From Leucobacter soli (lineage in GTDB: Bacteria; Actinomycetota; Actinomycetes; Actinomycetales; Microbacteriaceae), in assembly GCF_910593785.1 (NCBI RefSeq), contig NZ_CAJVAP010000025.1, positions 1 to 41,635 of the forward strand: DNA of 41,635 bases, read 5' to 3'. Under the pieces are notes generated by a model. That model saw only the letters and a list, made by a program, of their open reading frames with translations, was not told the DNA's origin and made no database searches. Shown in pieces: positions 1 through 8,366 of this stretch. A program made the translations under genes and the position numbers. Every line of letters begins with the position of its first letter. The first letter of the stretch is position 1.

Positions 1-34
1 TCGCTTATCCCGCCCCGTTTCCTCCCCACCTACT

Positions 35-118
35 TGCAGTTCGGGCTGATTTCGCAGTTCGGGCGGATGAAACCCACGCAGAACGTCAGCCAGAACTGCG
101 AGATCAGCCCGAACTGCA
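35..118. repeat. Long imperfect palindrome, copy 1
   Basis: The outer 16 bases (35-50 and 103-118) are perfect reverse complements of each other (TGCAGTTCGGGCTGAT). The next 12 bases of each arm pair with two mismatches, around a loop of roughly 28 bases. Each arm is built from an 18-base unit beginning GCAGTTC that occurs twice. A second copy in the same orientation lies at 1144-1228. Both copies are followed by a shared GCGARGARGGYACGA motif. The structure resembles a REP/BIME-type or small non-autonomous element rather than a simple terminator. Nothing else is recognisable in 1-257 apart from the upstream region of the next gene. Confidence 0.8.
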
Positions 119-257
119 GCGAAGAAGGCACGATCCAGCCGGAGCAACGCCGCCCATTCGGCGCTCCCAGGTTCCGCGGATCCTCCGCGAGCGGTGAGCT
201 ATCCACAAACTCGCCGTCCGAGGCGCGAACAGCGAGAACCTCCGCCACGCTGGATCC

Positions 258-1088
258 ATGGACCTGCGAACAGCGCTCAGCCGGACGGAGGGAGTCGCCC
301 GTTCGGCCGAGCTCCTGCGGCTCGGCGTGCGTCGGGTCGAGGTCGACCGCGCGCTCGGATCCGGCGCCGCCATACGTCCGAGGAAGGGCTGGCTCGCGCT
401 CGCCGATGCCGACCCTGACCTGCTCGGCGCGGCACGGCGCGGTGTCGTGCTGAGCTGCATCACCCAGGCCAAACGGCTCGGACTCTGGGTCTTGGAGGAA
501 CCGACCCGGCATGTGGCTGCCCGGACGCCGACGTCGCGCGCCGAGGCCCCAGGGTGCGTGATCCATTGGGCGAAGCCGACCGTTCCCCGAATGCCGTGGG
601 TTCTCGAGGATCCGATCGAGAACGTACTCGGATACGTTGCCGTATGCCAGCCCTACGAGGCGGCGCTGGCGGTCTGGGAGTCGGCGCTCCATCAGCAGCT
701 GGTCGCCTACGACCGACTGCGGGCGCTTCCGTATCGGTCCGGCGCGCAGACGCTGCTGCGCGCAAGCACGCCGTTCTCGGATTCCGGCCTCGAAACGCTC
801 GTGGTCTCGCGTTTGCGCTGGTTGCGCATCCGCGTCCTCGCCCAGGCATGGGTGCACGGGCACCGAGTCGACTTCCTCATCGGTGACCGCCTTATCCTGC
901 AACTCGACGGACGAGATCACGTCGGCCGTCAGCGAACCGAGGACAACCGGCTGGATTCCCTGCTCCTCCTGAACGGCTACTCGACGATCAGAGTCGGGTA
1001 CTCGCAGGTCCTGTACGACTGGCCTGCGGTGCAGCACGAGATCCTGACCGCAGTCGCCCAGGGTCTGCACCTGGTCGCCGCCGCCTGA
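258..1088 (+). CDS. AbiEi/DUF559-type protein with Vsr-like nuclease domain
   Basis: This 276-residue protein has an N-terminal winged-helix-like segment (about residues 8-50, VARSAELLRLGVRR) of the kind seen in AbiEi-type proteins. Its C-terminal domain (about 195-270) is of the DUF559/Vsr-like PD-(D/E)xK fold, with VDFLIGDRLILQLDGRDH as the core. A Gln stands where many relatives have Glu before the LDG, which from memory is common in actinobacterial members. The ATG at 258 is the first start after an in-frame stop at 195, and no clear Shine-Dalgarno sequence precedes it. No partner antitoxin or toxin gene is adjacent, so a toxin-antitoxin role is not shown. The gene lies between two copies of the same palindrome. 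Confidence 0.8.
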   Translation: MDLRTALSRTEGVARSAELLRLGVRRVEVDRALGSGAAIRPRKGWLALADADPDLLGAARRGVVLSCITQAKRLGLWVLEEPTRHVAARTPTSRAEAPGCVIHWAKPTVPRMPWVLEDPIENVLGYVAVCQPYEAALAVWESALHQQLVAYDRLRALPYRSGAQTLLRASTPFSDSGLETLVVSRLRWLRIRVLAQAWVHGHRVDFLIGDRLILQLDGRDHVGRQRTEDNRLDSLLLLNGYSTIRVGYSQVLYDWPAVQHEILTAVAQGLHLVAAA

Positions 1089-1110
1089 GCCGACGACGCC
1101 GGGCAGTCAC

Positions 1111-1138
1111 GGGTCCGGGCGAGCACTCGGCCGGACCC
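1111..1138 (+). terminator. Hairpin after the DUF559 gene
   Basis: Seven-base perfect arms (GGGTCCG and CGGACCC) enclose a 14-base loop, 22 bases after the stop codon. There is no T tract, as is common in high-GC actinobacteria. Confidence 0.5.
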
Positions 1139-1143
1139 TCGTC

Positions 1144-1228
1144 CGCAGTTCTGGCTGATCTCGCAGTTCGGGCGGATAAAACCCATGCAGAACGTCAGCC
1201 AGAACTGCGAGATCAGCCCGAACTGCGG
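1144..1228. repeat. Long imperfect palindrome, copy 2
   Basis: This copy is nearly identical to 35-118 and in the same orientation, including the loop motif AACCCAYGCAGAACGTCAGC. The outer arms carry one mismatch here. Together the two copies bracket the DUF559 gene as direct repeats about 1.1 kb apart. Confidence 0.8.
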
Positions 1229-1283
1229 CGAGGAGGGTACGAAGCGCGAACCACAGCGAACGGCGAGGAGGGCACGAAGCGCG
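1227..1283. repeat. Two tandem 35-base units
   Basis: A 22-base segment beginning GGCGAGGAGGG is repeated at 1227 and 1262 with one mismatch. A related motif (GCGAAGAAGGCACGA) also follows palindrome copy 1, so it probably belongs to the repeat unit. The remaining 1284-1349 shows no gene. Confidence 0.65.
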
Positions 1284-1349
1284 CAACAGGAGCACGGACG
1301 AGCAGCGCGAAGCGGCATTGCGGGGAGGGCCGCCCGAGGAACCGCGAAC

Positions 1350-2858
1350 CTAGGCCGCGCCAGTCTCCAGCGCCCAGGAGGCGGTCTCGAACGCCCGCAC
1401 CGTCCAGAAGAGCTTCTCGGCGTCCTGCGGCGTCGGCCAGCTCGAGACCTTCACTCCGACCACACCGGTCAGCCGGTTCATGTAGATCATCTGGCCGTGA
1501 ATGCCGAGCGCCAGCATGACATCCCCGCTCTCGCCGGGGAACCAGAACCCGTTGCGATACATTCCGCCGGGCATGAAGGTCGGCTCCGGCGAACCGGCGA
1601 ACGCCGCCCGCGAGTCCGGACCGCCGGTGAACGTGTCCGCAACCCACCACTCCGGCAGCACCCGCGCACCGTCGAGCGCGCAGCCGCCGTTCACGTAAAG
1701 ATGACCGAACCGCGCAAGATCGCGCATCGCCGCCGAGACGCCGCCGTCGAACATCCCCGCACCGACCCCGTCGACGCCCACGTGCGCATCGAACTCGGCA
1801 CCCATCGGGCGCCACAGCCGCTCCGACATGACCTCCGCCGCATGCGCGCCCGCGGCTCCCTGGATCACGAAGCCGAGCGCATCCGTCTCGCACGACTTGT
1901 AGTCGAAAGCACCGCCGTGCGGACCCTTCTGGCCGAGGGTCGCCAGGAAGCCGAGCAGCGTATCCGGAACCCCGGGGTGCCGGCGCGGCGCCCAGCCGAT
2001 GGCCTCCTCGAGCAACCGCACCTCGGCAGCGTCGTTCAGGTACTCCTCCGAGAAACGCACCCCCGTGCGCATATCGACGAGGTGCCGCACGAGCGCGCCC
2101 TCGTAGCCGGAGCCGGCGAGCTCAGGCACGTACGCCGTGACGAGGGTGTCGAGATCCAACTGCTCGCTCTCAGCCAGCAGGCCCGCCACCGTCGCAGTCA
2201 GCGATTTCGACACCGACATCAGCAGATGCATCCCGCCGACCCCGAACTCGCCGAGATACTCCTCGCCGACCACCGTGCCGCGGTGCAGGATCATCCAGCC
2301 GTCGGTATGCGTCGACGCCATGACCTCGGAGAACGACGCGCTGCGATCCTCCCAGGGATGCATCACCGTCAGACCGCCGATATCGGCGTCGCGCCTGCCG
2401 AAGTCGACCGCGCGATCGCCGCGTCGAATCGGGTGCACCGGCAGGAAGTCCTCGATGTGCTGCATCGACCACTGCAGGTAAGGGGCGAACTGCCACTGGT
2501 CCAACGGCGGTACCGCGGGCAGTGGGGCAGCGAGCGGCGGCGCAGCAGGTCCCGGGGCAGCAGGTCCAGGTGCGGCCGAGACCGGAGCCGGAAGGATCGG
2601 CTCGACCGGGACCGTGATCGCACCGGTGACCGGCGGCGGCTCGTAGACGCCACCGTGATCCGGCGATGCTGTCGCCGAAACGGACCCGCGCTCGGTCTCG
2701 AGCGGCAGCGGGACTGCGAGCGGCAGCGGAATCGGGATGGTGTCGATCCCTACCTCGGTTCCGGCCGCGGGCGTCGTCGCGCCTGGTTCAGGCGCCACGG
2801 CTCCATCCGGAACGATCGGCGCGGCCCCGGCGGGGGCCGGAGCGTACTCGGAATTCAT
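1350..2858 (-). CDS. Serine hydrolase, beta-lactamase/NylB-like
   Basis: This 502-residue protein belongs to the class C beta-lactamase/serine hydrolase fold. The catalytic SxxK motif is S215-V-S-K218, the Tyr motif is Y320-K-S322 and an H454-G455 motif stands near the C-terminus. The YxS form matches 6-aminohexanoate-dimer hydrolase (NylB) better than the YxN form of true beta-lactamases, which suggests an amide- or ester-cleaving enzyme. Residues 1-120 are a Pro/Ala-rich, disordered region, and no signal peptide is visible, so it may act in the cytoplasm. The start lies 19 bases after the ATP-grasp gene, implying one operon. The natural substrate is unknown; it could remove what the ligase adds. 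Confidence 0.85.
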   Translation of the reverse strand: MNSEYAPAPAGAAPIVPDGAVAPEPGATTPAAGTEVGIDTIPIPLPLAVPLPLETERGSVSATASPDHGGVYEPPPVTGAITVPVEPILPAPVSAAPGPAAPGPAAPPLAAPLPAVPPLDQWQFAPYLQWSMQHIEDFLPVHPIRRGDRAVDFGRRDADIGGLTVMHPWEDRSASFSEVMASTHTDGWMILHRGTVVGEEYLGEFGVGGMHLLMSVSKSLTATVAGLLAESEQLDLDTLVTAYVPELAGSGYEGALVRHLVDMRTGVRFSEEYLNDAAEVRLLEEAIGWAPRRHPGVPDTLLGFLATLGQKGPHGGAFDYKSCETDALGFVIQGAAGAHAAEVMSERLWRPMGAEFDAHVGVDGVGAGMFDGGVSAAMRDLARFGHLYVNGGCALDGARVLPEWWVADTFTGGPDSRAAFAGSPEPTFMPGGMYRNGFWFPGESGDVMLALGIHGQMIYMNRLTGVVGVKVSSWPTPQDAEKLFWTVRAFETASWALETGAA

Positions 2859-2877
2859 CCTGGAAGTATCTCACGGG

Positions 2878-4956
2878 CTACCCCTTGGCCGGTGCAGCCT
2901 TCGCGGGCTCCTCCCCGTTCTCGAGGACCGTGGTGAGATACATGCTCCGGATCGCGTCGACGAGGTACTTCGCGTGGAGCGTCAGCCCGCCGTGCTCGGC
3001 TTCGAGGTGCGCCTTCGTCAGCAGGATCCCGAGATCGGATCCCTTCCAGCGGTAGTCGCCCGCGTTGTAGATGCGCAGGAAGTAGATCTCCGAATCCGTC
3101 CGCAGCGAATGCCAGTCGAGATTCGGGTTGCTGTAGACCAGCGCCCCGTCGTGGCCGATCACGTAGCGGCCGGTGCGCGGGGCCGCCTCGATGCGCTCGA
3201 CCGTGTTCGCGGTGTGCTTGATCACCATGTGGCTCCACTCGTCCTCGGACGCGAGCTCCTCCCACCGCTGGTTGATCTCATCGATGTCGATCTCGAAGTC
3301 GATGCCGGAGTACTCGAGCAGGTGGAACGCGAAGAGCGGCACATCGGCGTACGCGCCCGCGGTCACGTTGGTGATCGCCGAGGCGCCGCTGATCCGAGGA
3401 TTCAGCTCGCCGAGATAGACGTCGCCGGTGTCCGTGTCCAGCAGCACATCGACCTCGAAGAACCCCCGGTAGCCCTCCTTGCCCAGCCGATCCCCCAGCG
3501 TGCGCACGAGTTGCACGGCCGCGTGCCGGCTCGCATCGTCAAGCACGGTCGGGAACATCTCATTGCCGGCCCAGCCGCCCCGGTACGGCGTCAGCTCGCG
3601 ATGGCCGGTGATCTCTGTCATGCACGGGCCGACCACGGTGCCGTGCCGGGTCAACACGGCCTCGATCGCGATCGGGCGGTTGTTGATCCGCTTCATCACC
3701 TTGATCTCGACGCCTGAGACCTCATCCGCGATCGCGGCGAACTCCGCCTCGCTCGTCACGAAGTAGGTCGTTTTGCCCGAGTCGCCGTACGCGGTCTGGA
3801 TCACCAGATCCTGCCCCAGCCCCGCCGCCTCGGTCTCCTGCACCAGGTCGTCCCAGTCCTCCACGGTCGTGAGGATGTTCGGCACGCTCGGCACGCCCAC
3901 CGAATCGGCGATCTGGGTCGTGACGATCTTGGAATCGAGTCGCTCACGCAAGGCGTGGCTCGGCAGGATCAGTTCGTAATCGAGCTCTTCGCAGATCCGC
4001 TCGGTCTCCTCGTCGAAGAAGACCATGACGATCTGGGGGCGCATCCCGGGCGGGGTGCGCTGCTCGATGTGCGCGCGCACCTCGTGGTTGCGCAGCAGCC
4101 AGTTGTTGATCTCCTCGCCGCTCTCGAAGTCGGTGTGCGGCTTGTGGACCGGTGTGAACACGCGCGGATGGGTGCCGTCCCAGCTGTCGTAGTAGGTGAT
4201 GTAGGAGAAACCGCGCACCCAGCGGTCGAGGCCCAGCAGGTTGAACGCGGTCGCCCCGACGAAGAAGACGGGGGCCTCGCTCGTCCGCAGGTAGTGGCGG
4301 ATCTCGGAGATGTTCTTCAGCTTCGTGAACTTGCTGCGACCGATCGTGATGGGGCCGGTCTTGGGCCCCTTCCGCGGCCGACGCCGCAGGATGCGCTCCG
4401 CCGTCGCGTCCCCGTCGGGCGTCGCGCCCGTGAACCCGCCGCCTTTGATCCCGCCACCCTTGATCCCGCCGCCTTTCGCCGTGCTCGGCGGCTTCGCCGC
4501 CCCGCCCTTCGCCGTCGACTGGCTCTTGGACGCGGCCGGCTTCGCTACCTCGGTCGCCGACTCCGGCACCGACTCCGGCATTGTCTCCGCCGCTGCCTCG
4601 GTCCGAGCTTCGGCGGCCGTCGCGGTTTCCTTCGCCCGCGTGCTCGTCGCCTTGCTGCCGGTCGCTGCCGACTTCGCTGCCGTCTTCGTCGCTGTTCTCG
4701 TCGCCGCCTTCGTCGACCGCGTCGGCTTCGCGGTCGATCTCGCGGCCCTGGTCCCAGCCGACTTCGCGGTCGCGGACTTCGCGGTCGCGGGTTTCGCGGC
4801 CGCTGATTTCTCGGCCTTCGCCGCGGGCCTCGTGGTCTTCGCCGCCGCGGATCTCGCCGCCCCGGCGCCGGACTTCGCCGCGGCTTTCTTCTTGGCCGGC
4901 TTCGCCGCGGTCTCAGCGGCAGCCGGAGTCGATTTGGAAGCAGTTGTACGCGCCAT
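2878..4956 (-). CDS. ATP-grasp ligase with histone-like Lys/Ala N-terminal tail
   Basis: This 692-residue protein has two parts. Residues 1 to about 180 are rich in Lys, Ala and Thr in the style of histone H1 or HU tails, ending in GGGIK repeats. Residues about 190-692 carry an ATP-grasp (carboxylase/ligase-type) fold, with a glycine-rich loop QTAYGDSGKTTYFV (about 387-400), acidic EVDVLLD, and the Mg/ATP-binding GELNPRISG (about 516-524). The ATG at 4956 is preferred over an upstream in-frame start because GGAGGG lies 7-8 bases before it and a promoter covers the upstream start. Automatic annotation may call it biotin carboxylase, but no biotin-carrier domain is seen. It probably forms an amide or peptide bond on an unknown acceptor. 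Confidence 0.8.
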   Translation of the reverse strand: MARTTASKSTPAAAETAAKPAKKKAAAKSGAGAARSAAAKTTRPAAKAEKSAAAKPATAKSATAKSAGTRAARSTAKPTRSTKAATRTATKTAAKSAATGSKATSTRAKETATAAEARTEAAAETMPESVPESATEVAKPAASKSQSTAKGGAAKPPSTAKGGGIKGGGIKGGGFTGATPDGDATAERILRRRPRKGPKTGPITIGRSKFTKLKNISEIRHYLRTSEAPVFFVGATAFNLLGLDRWVRGFSYITYYDSWDGTHPRVFTPVHKPHTDFESGEEINNWLLRNHEVRAHIEQRTPPGMRPQIVMVFFDEETERICEELDYELILPSHALRERLDSKIVTTQIADSVGVPSVPNILTTVEDWDDLVQETEAAGLGQDLVIQTAYGDSGKTTYFVTSEAEFAAIADEVSGVEIKVMKRINNRPIAIEAVLTRHGTVVGPCMTEITGHRELTPYRGGWAGNEMFPTVLDDASRHAAVQLVRTLGDRLGKEGYRGFFEVDVLLDTDTGDVYLGELNPRISGASAITNVTAGAYADVPLFAFHLLEYSGIDFEIDIDEINQRWEELASEDEWSHMVIKHTANTVERIEAAPRTGRYVIGHDGALVYSNPNLDWHSLRTDSEIYFLRIYNAGDYRWKGSDLGILLTKAHLEAEHGGLTLHAKYLVDAIRSMYLTTVLENGEEPAKAAPAKG

Positions 4957-4987
4957 TGCGTTTCCCTCCGTCGGGTACGGTAGAGGC

Positions 4988-5016
4988 ATATTCGCACGAA
5001 CTTCGCGGATTGCCAA
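4988..5016 (-). promoter_or_regulatory. Candidate sigma-A promoter of the ATP-grasp operon
   Basis: Reading on the minus strand, TTGGCA (5016-5011) and GAATAT (4993-4988) are separated by 17 bases. This predicts a leader of about 25 bases carrying the GGAGGG ribosome site. Confidence 0.45.
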
Positions 5017-5088
5017 AACGTGGTTCCGACCCCGGTCGCCGAGCGACTCGGGCGATATCTGGCGCGCGGAATGCGACCCCGGCGGAAC

Positions 5089-5116
5089 GGTACCGACGAG
5101 CCGGCACCGACGAACC
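5089..5116. repeat. 14-base tandem repeat
   Basis: GGTACCGACGAGCC and GGCACCGACGAACC are adjacent with two differences. They lie between the ATP-grasp promoter and the end of cls. No gene is seen in 5017-5145. Confidence 0.5.
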
Positions 5117-5145
5117 GGGACCGGCCCGCGCCCGTCGCCTGCCCG

Positions 5146-6660
5146 CTACTGCAGGGCGGACGTGAGGCGCGCGAGCCCGTCGAGCAGCTGCCACCGCAAC
5201 GGCTGCCGCGACCACTCCTCTCGAGTGAGCTCCCGCGAGTTCTGGTGGTAGAAGGCGGTCACCGCGTCGAGGTCGCGCACGAAATCTCGGCCGTGCACGA
5301 CCATCGAGACCTCCATGTTGAGGTTGAAGGAGCGCTGGTCCATGTTCGACGAGCCCACCACCGCGACGCGGTCGTCGATGGTGAAGTGCTTCGAGTGCAG
5401 GATGAACGGCGGCTTGTACATGAAGATGCGCACGCCTGCGGTCAGCAGTTCCTCGTAGTAGGAACGCTGCGCGTGGTAGACGACGGCCTGATCCCCGATC
5501 TCGGAGACGAAGAGCTCGACCTCGACTCCGCGCGCCGTCGCCGCACGCAGCGCATGCATGATCGCCCCCTCGGGGATGAAGTAGGGGCTGGTGATGCTGA
5601 TCCGGTGCTCCGCCGTGTACAGCAGCGAGACGAATACCTGCAGGTTGTTCTCGCCGCCGAACCCCGGCCCGCTCGGCAGCACCTGGCAGTCGGTCTCCCC
5701 GGGCTGATCGACGCTCAACGCCTCGAGCGCGTCGAGTCCCAGCGCCTCACCGGTCTCGACGTACCAATCGCTCAGGAACACGGCTTCGAGCCCGAGCGCG
5801 GCCGGCCCCTCGACCCGCACCATCAGGTCGCGCCAGTGCAGACCGCGGCGCCGGTTCGAGGGCTTGTTGTAGCTGGAGTCCACGAGGTTCTGCGACCCCA
5901 TCAGGCCCAGCCGGCCGTCGACGACGATCAGTTTGCGGTGGTTGCGCAGATCCGGCCGCTGCCACTCGCCCCGCCAGGGGCGCACGGGCAGCATGTAGGC
6001 CCACCGCGCGCCGATCTCGTCGAGCTTTCGTCGCGTCCGCTTCGCGCCCGGGTTGCGGACGGCCGAGATGTGGTCGAGCAGCACCCGCACCTCGACGCCC
6101 CGGGCCGCGGCCTCGCGCATGGCTTCGAAGACATCGGCGGTGGTCTCGTCGTAGACGAGGATGTAGAACTCGACGTGCACGTAGTGCTCGGCGCTGCGGA
6201 TCGCATCCGCCATCATCGCGAAGCAGCCCTCGTAGTCGATCGAGATGGTGGTCGCATTCCCGCTGACCATGGGCTGCGCGCCGAGCGAGCGGCCGAGGAC
6301 CACGGCGTTGCGGATCCCCGGCGCGAGCGTCGAGAGCGGTGTGCCGAGCTTCGCCTCCTCTCGATCGGCGACCTCGCCGATCAGACGGGTGGCCTCGTCC
6401 TGCCGGCGGCGGCGTTTCGCGGGCAGCCGGTTGCCGCCGATCAGCATGAAGAACAGCAGGCCGGGGATCGGGAACAGGAAGATGGCCATCAGCCAGGCCA
6501 TGCCGGCCGTAGGCCGGCGATTGCGCGGCACGACGAAGAGCGCCACGATTCGGATCAGGTTGTCGACGACGAGCGTCGCCACCGCCCACACCCACGGCCA
6601 GTCGAGCGTCGCCCAGAACCCTGTGTCGGTCTGGCCGACAAGCGTTCCGAACGTATGCAT
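5146..6660 (-). CDS. cls: Cardiolipin synthase
   Basis: This is a membrane phospholipase-D superfamily enzyme that joins phosphatidyl groups to make cardiolipin. Two N-terminal transmembrane helices (about residues 18-42 and 52-78) precede two catalytic HKD motifs: HRKLIVVD followed by GLMGSQN, and HSKHFTID followed by VVGSSNMDQRS. The length of about 504 residues is normal for bacterial Cls. The start is set at ATG 6660 because a TAGAAT hexamer ends exactly 6 bases upstream. The GTG at 6666 would lie before the predicted transcript start. Confidence 0.95.
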   Translation of the reverse strand: MHTFGTLVGQTDTGFWATLDWPWVWAVATLVVDNLIRIVALFVVPRNRRPTAGMAWLMAIFLFPIPGLLFFMLIGGNRLPAKRRRRQDEATRLIGEVADREEAKLGTPLSTLAPGIRNAVVLGRSLGAQPMVSGNATTISIDYEGCFAMMADAIRSAEHYVHVEFYILVYDETTADVFEAMREAAARGVEVRVLLDHISAVRNPGAKRTRRKLDEIGARWAYMLPVRPWRGEWQRPDLRNHRKLIVVDGRLGLMGSQNLVDSSYNKPSNRRRGLHWRDLMVRVEGPAALGLEAVFLSDWYVETGEALGLDALEALSVDQPGETDCQVLPSGPGFGGENNLQVFVSLLYTAEHRISITSPYFIPEGAIMHALRAATARGVEVELFVSEIGDQAVVYHAQRSYYEELLTAGVRIFMYKPPFILHSKHFTIDDRVAVVGSSNMDQRSFNLNMEVSMVVHGRDFVRDLDAVTAFYHQNSRELTREEWSRQPLRWQLLDGLARLTSALQ

Positions 6661-6666
6661 GAGCAC

Positions 6667-6672
6667 ATTCTA
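6667..6672 (-). promoter_or_regulatory. -10 element of cls, leaderless
   Basis: TAGAAT on the minus strand ends 6 bases before the ATG, so the transcript should begin at the A of the start codon. Confidence 0.6.
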
Positions 6673-6787
6673 TGGGTGGCCTCGGACACTCGACCGGCGC
6701 GCGCGGAAGCGTCGCTTCGGCGGCCTGCCGAAACAGGGCAAGAGCCGCTCGGAATCCGGCCGCTGCGCTCCGCAGTCGACCCGAGCT

Positions 6788-6967
6788 TCAGGAGTCGTCG
6801 CGCGCCGGGAGCCCCAGACGCTCGCGCTCCTTGGCCTCCATCTCGCGGTAGATGCGGCGCTCGTTCCGATCGGCGCGAAGGATGAACCGCAGCACGACCG
6901 CGAACAGAAGGCCGATCAGCACGGTCGGCGTCACCGACCAGAGCGCGTTCACCCACCAGTTGTCCAT
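6788..6967 (-). CDS. Small membrane protein, 59 residues
   Basis: The protein begins MDNWWVNALWSV, has one transmembrane helix (about residues 11-31, TPTVLIGLLFAVVLRFIL) and ends with a charged Arg/Glu-rich cytoplasmic tail. The charge pattern and a near-leaderless promoter (TAGACT, 8 bases upstream) support a real gene. No function is recognised. Confidence 0.75.
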   Translation of the reverse strand: MDNWWVNALWSVTPTVLIGLLFAVVLRFILRADRNERRIYREMEAKERERLGLPARDDS

Positions 6968-6975
6968 GATGCCCG

Positions 6976-6981
6976 AGTCTA
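6976..6981 (-). promoter_or_regulatory. -10 element of the 59-residue protein gene
   Basis: TAGACT on the minus strand ends 8 bases before the ATG, giving a leader of only one or two bases. Confidence 0.5.
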
Positions 6982-7053
6982 CCGCCCGAATCTCGGCGCA
7001 AGATGGGAGCCTGGCGGGAACCCGAGGTGCCGGGGTACTGGACGCCCGGCCGA

Positions 7054-7059
7054 TAGTCT
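7054..7059 (+). promoter_or_regulatory. -10 element of the aminotransferase gene, leaderless
   Basis: TAGTCT ends 6 bases before ATG 7066, so the transcript should start at the A. This rules out the in-frame GTG at 7060. Confidence 0.6.
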
Positions 7060-7065
7060 GTGGCC

Positions 7066-8343
7066 ATGAGTGAACGCTGGCGCGAGGTGGCCGCGGCGAC
7101 GGGCCTGGCCGCAGCCGACGGATCGACGAGGCCGACCATCTTCGCGGAGATGAGCGCCCTCGCCGCGCGGACCGGTGCCGCGAATCTGGGCCAGGGGTTC
7201 CCCGACGAGGACGGCCCGGAGTGGATCCGCGAGGCCGCGATCGCGGCGATCCGCGACGGCGGCAACCAGTACCCGCCCGGTCGGGGCGCAGCCGAACTGC
7301 GCGCGGCTATCGCCGAGCATCAGCGTCGCCGGTATGGCATCGAGCTCGACGCCGAGCGCGAAGTGCTGGTCACGGCCGGTGCGACCGAGGCACTCACCGC
7401 CGCGATCCTCGCGCTCGCCGGGCCCGGCGACGAGGTGCTCACGCTGGAACCCTTCTACGACTCGCACGCCGCCGCCATCGCCCTGGCGGGAGCCCGTCAC
7501 GTCACCGTGCCACTCGTGCCGACCGTCGAGGGATTCCGCCTCGACCTCGAGGCGCTCCGCCGTGCAGTCTCGCCGCGCACGCGGGTGATCCTGGTCAACA
7601 CCCCGCACAATCCGACCGGCACCGTGCTCACCGGCGACGAGCTGTCAGCCATCGCCGCCGCCGCGGAGCGCGTCGACGCCGTCGTCGTGACGGACGAGGT
7701 CTACGAGCACCTCACCTTCGACGGCGCGAGGCACCTCCCGATCGCGACGCTCCCCGGGATGCGGGAGCGCACCCTCACCGTCTCCTCCGCCGGCAAGACC
7801 TTCTCGCTGACCGGCTGGAAGATCGGCTGGGCGACCGGACCGGCTCGGCTCGTCGAGGCTGTACTCACCGTCAAACAGTTCCTCACCTACTCGGGCGGAG
7901 CGCCGTTCCAGCCCGCCATCGCCCGCGCGCTCACCGAGGGCGACGCCGACGTCGCGGCGCTGCAGACCGTGCTCGATGCGCGTCGCGAGCTGTTGATCCA
8001 CGGACTGCACGACGCCGGTTTCGCGACCGTGCGGCCTGAAGGCACGTATTTCGTCTGCGCTGATGCTTCGCCGTTCATCGACGGCGAACGAGCCGACGCT
8101 TCACCGCCCATCAACGGCGAACGAGCCGATGGCTCACCGTTCACCAGTGCAGAGGTGCGGAACGGGGCCGACTTCGCGAGATGGCTGACGGAGCACGCGG
8201 GCGTCGCCTGCATTCCGCTCTCGGCATTCTGCCGCGAAGGATCCGCGACCGCCGAAGCGCTCGCGAACTGGGTGCGCTTCACCTTCGTCAAGGATGAGAC
8301 GACGATCCGCACCGCGATCGAACGGCTCGGCGAGCTGCGCTGA
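7066..8343 (+). CDS. Class I/II PLP-dependent aminotransferase
   Basis: A fold-type I aminotransferase of the DapC/kynurenine-aminotransferase group, about 425 residues. Visible motifs are NLGQGFPDEDGP near the N-terminus, NTPHNPTG, VVTDEVYEHL, and SSAGKTFSLTGWKIGW, which holds the PLP-binding Lys. The substrate cannot be set from sequence alone; N-succinyl-diaminopimelate, methionine/glutamine or kynurenine are all possible. An extra segment of about 30 residues (ASPFIDGERADASPPINGER and following), encoded by a palindromic tandem repeat, interrupts the C-terminal domain after YFVCAD. Its neighbour downstream is convergent. Confidence 0.9.
   Translation: MSERWREVAAATGLAAADGSTRPTIFAEMSALAARTGAANLGQGFPDEDGPEWIREAAIAAIRDGGNQYPPGRGAAELRAAIAEHQRRRYGIELDAEREVLVTAGATEALTAAILALAGPGDEVLTLEPFYDSHAAAIALAGARHVTVPLVPTVEGFRLDLEALRRAVSPRTRVILVNTPHNPTGTVLTGDELSAIAAAAERVDAVVVTDEVYEHLTFDGARHLPIATLPGMRERTLTVSSAGKTFSLTGWKIGWATGPARLVEAVLTVKQFLTYSGGAPFQPAIARALTEGDADVAALQTVLDARRELLIHGLHDAGFATVRPEGTYFVCADASPFIDGERADASPPINGERADGSPFTSAEVRNGADFARWLTEHAGVACIPLSAFCREGSATAEALANWVRFTFVKDETTIRTAIERLGELR
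8059..8148 (+). repeat. 33-base tandem palindromic repeat inside a coding region
   Basis: Unit 1 is 8059-8091, unit 2 is 8092-8124, and a partial third unit starts at 8125. Unit 1 contains a perfect 8-base inverted repeat, TTCGCCGT and ACGGCGAA, around a 6-base loop. The period is a multiple of three, so the reading frame is kept. Confidence 0.8.
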
Positions 8344-8366
8344 GGCGCGCTTCACCGCCGCTCCGA

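Noticed and set aside
199-208. CTATCCACAA, close to a DnaA box, upstream of the DUF559 gene
   Set aside because: It is a single site with no cluster and no AT-rich unwinding region or dnaA/dnaN genes, so there is no support for an origin.
1185-2936. Long plus-strand frame opposite the NylB-like gene
   Set aside because: Low-complexity Arg-rich translation and no family motif; the minus frame has the SxxK and YxS hydrolase motifs.
8059-8148. Short CRISPR-like array
   Set aside because: The units are directly adjacent without spacers, keep the reading frame and lie inside a conserved enzyme gene.
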